NCBI GenBank assembly: GCA_964490935.1
Contig: CAZBEO010000153.1
Coordinates: 1-5,706, forward strand
DNA: 5,706 bases
Reading direction: 5' to 3'
From: JAQVYB01 sp964490935
GTDB taxonomy: Bacteria > Verrucomicrobiota > Kiritimatiellia > RZYC01
Part shown: piece after piece, positions 4,688 through 5,706 of the stretch
Numbering within the stretch: position 1 is the stretch's first letter
Layout of the letters: the number at the start of each line of letters is the position of its first letter
Program-made: the position numbers and the translations under genes
Notes under the pieces: generated by a model
Told to the model about the DNA's origin: nothing
What the model saw: the letters and a program-made list of their open reading frames with translations, nothing else
The model's database searches: none

Positions 4688-5706
4688 GAGACCGTAAAGA
4701 ATTCCAGGAAATCGTACGCCGGATCGATGGCGGTGATTTTGCCGAGTACGCGCAAATCATCGGAGATTACGATTTTACCCGCTTTATCCTGAAAATTGCG
4801 GATGTACAAACGACTCCGGATGCAGAACAGACCCTCTTTCTCGTGACCGTACCCCAGCATGTGGCTGGCTTTCCGGCTGAGTTGTTCAGCAGTCCGATAC
4901 GACGCACCGCCCTCGAAGACCTGTTGATTCGCGCCGTGGCCACCAAGGTGGAGGAGTTGGCTGATTTTGACGAATGCGGCGTCGCGGTGAAGCGACTCCA
5001 TCTGGCCATGCCCGCCCCGCAGATTCTCCCGCGCTCGGCCCTGACCGTGACCCATGACGCCTTAGAACTGCGCATCAAAGTCAGCCTGCCAGCATCCAAC
5101 GGATGCATCGATGGCGAGGCCGTCAGCGAAATTTTCTTTTCTCAGCTCGCCGAATTGATCGACTCCGCGCTGATCTACTGCAACCTGGATGCGGCGGAAA
5201 TTCATGAAACCGTGTCGCTGATGGAAGAAGCGGATCAGATTCGTCAGCTACTGCCCACCCAGGGACTGGTGAGCATCATCGCCGACGGAACCTGCGTGGA
5301 TTCCATCACGGATGACGAAGGCGAATTTGTGTTTCAGGCCGATGAGACGGTTAAGGCACATCTGGACATCCCTGAATACGGCGCCGTCACCGGCGTGGCC
5401 ATTCCCGCCGGTATCACCCTCATTCTGGGAACGGATAAGCAGGGACGCCAGGAGTTGATGCAGGCCATTTCCGATGGCATTTACAACCATGTGGCTGGTG
5501 ATGGACGCGACCGCTGCGTAACCGTCCCCGATGCGGTGTATATCGCCTCCTCGCCCGGGCGCCCAGTTCAGCATGTGGACCTGCGCCCCTTTGTGAGCGG
5601 CACCGAAGCCACCGCTTACACCACCGAGGATGCCGACGAGTTTGTCTCACAGGCCGCCTCCTTCATGGAGGCCCTCACCGCTGGCGCTCGCGTTTTGTTG
5701 ATGGAT
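4684..5706 (+). CDS. COG3044/PF09818-type ABC-class ATPase, degenerate nucleotide-binding motifs (partial, 341 aa seen)
   Basis: The frame is open to the window end, so the C-terminus is missing; relatives are about 550-570 residues. Family scaffold segments, compared from memory, are present: GDYDFTRFIL (27-36), AGFPAELF (61-68), a RRTALED segment, IYCNLD, QGLVSIIADG (193-202), IPAGITLILG (240-249), YNHVAGDGRD (267-276), TEDA (314-317), SQAASFMEALTAGARVLLMD (322-341). The last ends at a Walker B-like aspartate. The ATP-site motifs do not fit. The family Walker A (about GGGxHGKST) aligns without gaps to GTDKQGRQE (249-257): Arg255 replaces Lys, and Gln256/Glu257 replace Ser/Thr. The SGSTSQ signature reads DEFVSQ (318-323). 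The N-terminal DPFA..S and the LPR.SG..D segments are also altered. No stops or frameshifts interrupt it, so this looks like a maintained non-hydrolysing relative. The function of the family is unknown. Confidence 0.85.
   Translation, partial: MRDRKEFQEIVRRIDGGDFAEYAQIIGDYDFTRFILKIADVQTTPDAEQTLFLVTVPQHVAGFPAELFSSPIRRTALEDLLIRAVATKVEELADFDECGVAVKRLHLAMPAPQILPRSALTVTHDALELRIKVSLPASNGCIDGEAVSEIFFSQLAELIDSALIYCNLDAAEIHETVSLMEEADQIRQLLPTQGLVSIIADGTCVDSITDDEGEFVFQADETVKAHLDIPEYGAVTGVAIPAGITLILGTDKQGRQELMQAISDGIYNHVAGDGRDRCVTVPDAVYIASSPGRPVQHVDLRPFVSGTEATAYTTEDADEFVSQAASFMEALTAGARVLLMD

Overview
The window reads as ordinary protein-coding DNA from a Gram-negative bacterium. The evidence is a lipoprotein signal peptide with a Cys lipobox and a full-length glycogen branching enzyme carrying the extra N-terminal domain. 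Base composition is moderately GC-rich except at the left end. The glgB / FmdB zinc ribbon / COG3044-type ATPase grouping fits an environmental anaerobe, perhaps of the Verrucomicrobia/Kiritimatiellota/Lentisphaerae group or a deltaproteobacterium. That taxonomic guess is inference; no rRNA or other marker is present.

Left third (1-1918), all on the minus strand. In transcription order it begins with a family-3 solute-binding lipoprotein (1918-1121) and a GNAT acetyltransferase (1115-615), five bases apart. After a 138-base spacer comes a type II toxin-antitoxin pair: a PF09720-type antitoxin (476-270) and a ParE/RelE-type toxin (273-40) that overlap by ATGA. The toxin stops before the C-terminal strand normal for its family, so the module is probably decaying or altered. 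The spacer upstream of the antitoxin has a perfect 6-bp inverted repeat that could be its operator.

Middle (1919-2145): a 227-base divergent promoter region. It holds a good sigma70-like promoter for the lipoprotein gene, with a perfect inverted repeat over its -35 box. I see no convincing glgB promoter. A Shine-Dalgarno sequence just before 2146 fixes the glgB start.

Right (2146-5706), all on the plus strand. The order is glgB (1,4-alpha-glucan branching enzyme, all catalytic residues present), a small FmdB-type double-CxxC zinc ribbon 22 bases downstream, and a COG3044/PF09818-type ABC-class ATPase. The ATPase start overlaps the zinc-ribbon stop (ATGA), and the gene runs off the window. 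The three look like one transcript. The most interesting observation is that the ATPase keeps the family scaffold, but its Walker A (G-K-S/T) and signature (S-G-S-T) positions are replaced. This suggests a catalytically dead or repurposed member. An in-frame A7 tract in the zinc-ribbon tail could also join the two downstream proteins by a -1 slip.

No RNA gene, CRISPR array, insertion sequence or clear intrinsic terminator was found.
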